A stretch of DNA of 5,103 bases. It comes from Calditrichota bacterium. GTDB lineage: Bacteria > Electryoneota > RPQS01. The stretch covers positions 1-5,103 of the forward strand of contig JAGVEU010000004.1 of the NCBI GenBank assembly GCA_020057985.1, read 5' to 3'. The notes beneath the pieces are model-generated. The model was not told the DNA's origin and searched no databases. It saw nothing but the letters and a program-made list of their open reading frames with translations. This document shows positions 4,997 to 5,103 of this stretch, piece after piece (position 1 is the stretch's first letter; every line of letters begins with the position of its first letter). The translations under genes and the position numbers were made by a program.

Positions 4997-5103
4997 GTGA
5001 GGGAAATTCAGTCTGTGTCTGACCACACAGGATCTCATAACCGGACTAACGCGGCGGCTCATGTCCTATTATGCCCCGCCGATACGCGGCGGCATATATC
5101 TTC
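4997..5103 (+). CDS. Start of an unidentified gene (3' truncated)
   Basis: GTG 4997 opens a frame with no stop to the window end (35 codons plus 2 bases), beginning MREIQSVSDHTGSHN. GGGAG (4986-4990) lies 6 bases before the GTG and a strong promoter lies at 4921-4950, which is the case for this start. No domain or signal peptide is recognisable. A competing frame with ATG at 5061 (MSYYAPPIRGGIYL) is also open to the end but lacks a clear ribosome binding site. The sequence is too short to name a product, and this could instead be a leader region. Confidence 0.4.
   Translation, partial: MREIQSVSDHTGSHNRTNAAAHVLLCPADTRRHIS
5013..5030 (+). other. Perfect 6-bp stem-loop near the start of the downstream gene
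   Basis: CTGTGT (5013-5018) pairs with ACACAG (5025-5030) around a 6-nt loop. It lies just inside the presumed coding start, or in the leader if translation begins at 5061. An operator dyad is also possible. Confidence 0.35.
5049..5095 (+). other. Competing GC-rich hairpin arms
   Basis: ACGCGGCGGC occurs twice (5049-5058 and 5084-5093), and CCGCCG (5076-5081) can pair with CGGCGG in either copy (5052-5057 or 5087-5092). The downstream pairing extends to ATGCC/GGCAT ends (5071-5095) with a two-base bulge. The two structures exclude one another. Confidence 0.4.

Overview
This window is bacterial, most likely from a Gram-negative organism with moderate GC. It is the end of one gene, one very large secreted repeat-protein gene, and the start of a third gene, all read on the + strand. 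The upstream gene carries an SLBB domain of the polysaccharide-export type, which points to an outer membrane. The central protein combines PPC-like beta domains with a C-terminal FN3-like module. That style is common in the FCB group and in uncultivated candidate phyla (Zixibacteria or KSB1-like lineages) and in planctomycetes. The lineage is an inference; no rRNA or housekeeping marker is present.

Layout: 1-423 is the C-terminal part of the SLBB protein, closed by a strong intrinsic terminator (443-469). 470-733 is non-coding and holds a good sigma70-type promoter (628-656), a weaker candidate promoter, a 7-codon leader ORF and a strong ribosome binding site. 734-4543 encodes a 1269-residue exported protein. 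After the signal sequence it has an N-terminal PPC-like module, then A1-A2-B1-A3-A4-A5-B2, then an FN3-like end. 4544-4996 is non-coding: a long GC-rich hairpin, an AT-rich stretch, a heptamer tandem repeat and a strong promoter (4921-4950). A GTG-started reading frame begins at 4997 and runs off the window.

The central protein is the item of interest. By hand count it has about 95 cysteines and only 3 lysines in 1269 residues. Each A repeat carries a nearly invariant GNDTPGW-PFG-GLNP block and an Asp/Asn/Gly-rich loop that looks like a calcium site. Cysteine clusters mark every domain junction. The repeat lengths (140/143/147 then 140/143/142/150) suggest that an A-A-B block was duplicated and one A unit was added. 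I recognise the fold families but not the biological role; a disulfide-stabilised extracellular or surface protein is the best inference.

The three genes do not form one operon. A terminator and new promoters separate them, so a functional link between the SLBB exporter component and the repeat protein is only a neighbourhood suggestion.
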